A DNA stretch of 26,766 nt, taken from Chara braunii (lineage: Eukaryota > Streptophyta > Charophyceae > Charales > Characeae). Below the pieces are notes generated by a model that saw only the letters and a program-made list of their open reading frames with translations, was not told where the DNA came from and searched no databases. How positions within the stretch are numbered: position 1 is the stretch's first letter; the number at the start of each line of letters is the position of its first letter. The translations under genes were made by a program, and so were the position numbers. This document shows positions 26,720 through 26,766 of the stretch, in pieces. The stretch lies in contig BFEA01000190.1 in the NCBI GenBank assembly GCA_003427395.1, forward strand, positions 1,119,464 through 1,146,229, given 5' to 3'.

Positions 26720-26766
<47 letters not shown>
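26720..26766. repeat. (GA)n microsatellite at window edge
   Basis: The window ends within GA repeats, matching the CT start and the GA-embedded gap. Confidence 0.95.

Overview
This looks like nuclear DNA from a repeat-rich eukaryote, most likely a green-lineage (streptophyte-type) organism. Three things point that way: a nearly intact tRNA-Val(GAC) of plastid type at 21381-21452 (minus), a 5' fragment of spliceosomal U2 snRNA at 21232-21303 whose bases after the branchpoint region resemble the plant form more than the animal form, and a plant-type LINE reverse transcriptase ending in a zf-RVT-like domain. No complete host gene can be supported. The best candidate for host coding sequence is one exon for a single-pass membrane protein at 25438-25750 (minus). 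The organism call is inference.

Layout. 1-600: CT-rich low-complexity DNA. 756-1573: a head-to-tail cluster of small elements bounded by TTAA with termini ACCACCAG. 2078-2848: a non-autonomous hAT-like element with a perfect 8-bp target duplication. 3200-7100: a very AT-rich island holding a 700-bp foldback (267-bp arms), a second hAT-like element at 5125-5386, and tandem duplications. 7100-9190: anonymous sequence. 9194-9559: a tRNA-derived SINE. 9987-10507: another element with an 8-bp duplication and GCGCAC-rich ends. 10624-12093: more TTAA elements, including a complete 150-bp MITE and a damaged inverted copy. 12190-12640: dispersed repeat copies. 12891-13124: a GA tract with an assembly gap. 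13298-15509: foldbacks and a third hAT-like copy.

16172-20283 holds a decayed LINE ORF2 on the minus strand (17119-19711) between two direct copies of an unrelated repeat of about 0.5 kb. 21030-21844 is a patchwork of small-RNA-derived sequence (tRNA-like, U2, plastid tRNA-Val) running into a 52-60-bp minisatellite. 22001-22304 is a fourth hAT-like copy, followed by two imperfect hairpins. 24188-24363 is a 42-bp minisatellite. The window ends in the candidate exon, degenerate short repeats and a GA tract.

The main theme is a set of small DNA transposons. Elements at 2078, 5125, 14065 and 22001 share an AT-rich core next to an A tract but carry different GC-rich ends, each built from its own short repeated motif; the element at 9987 has the same architecture. 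This looks like one core carried between different terminal sequences. All family assignments were made by eye, without database searches.
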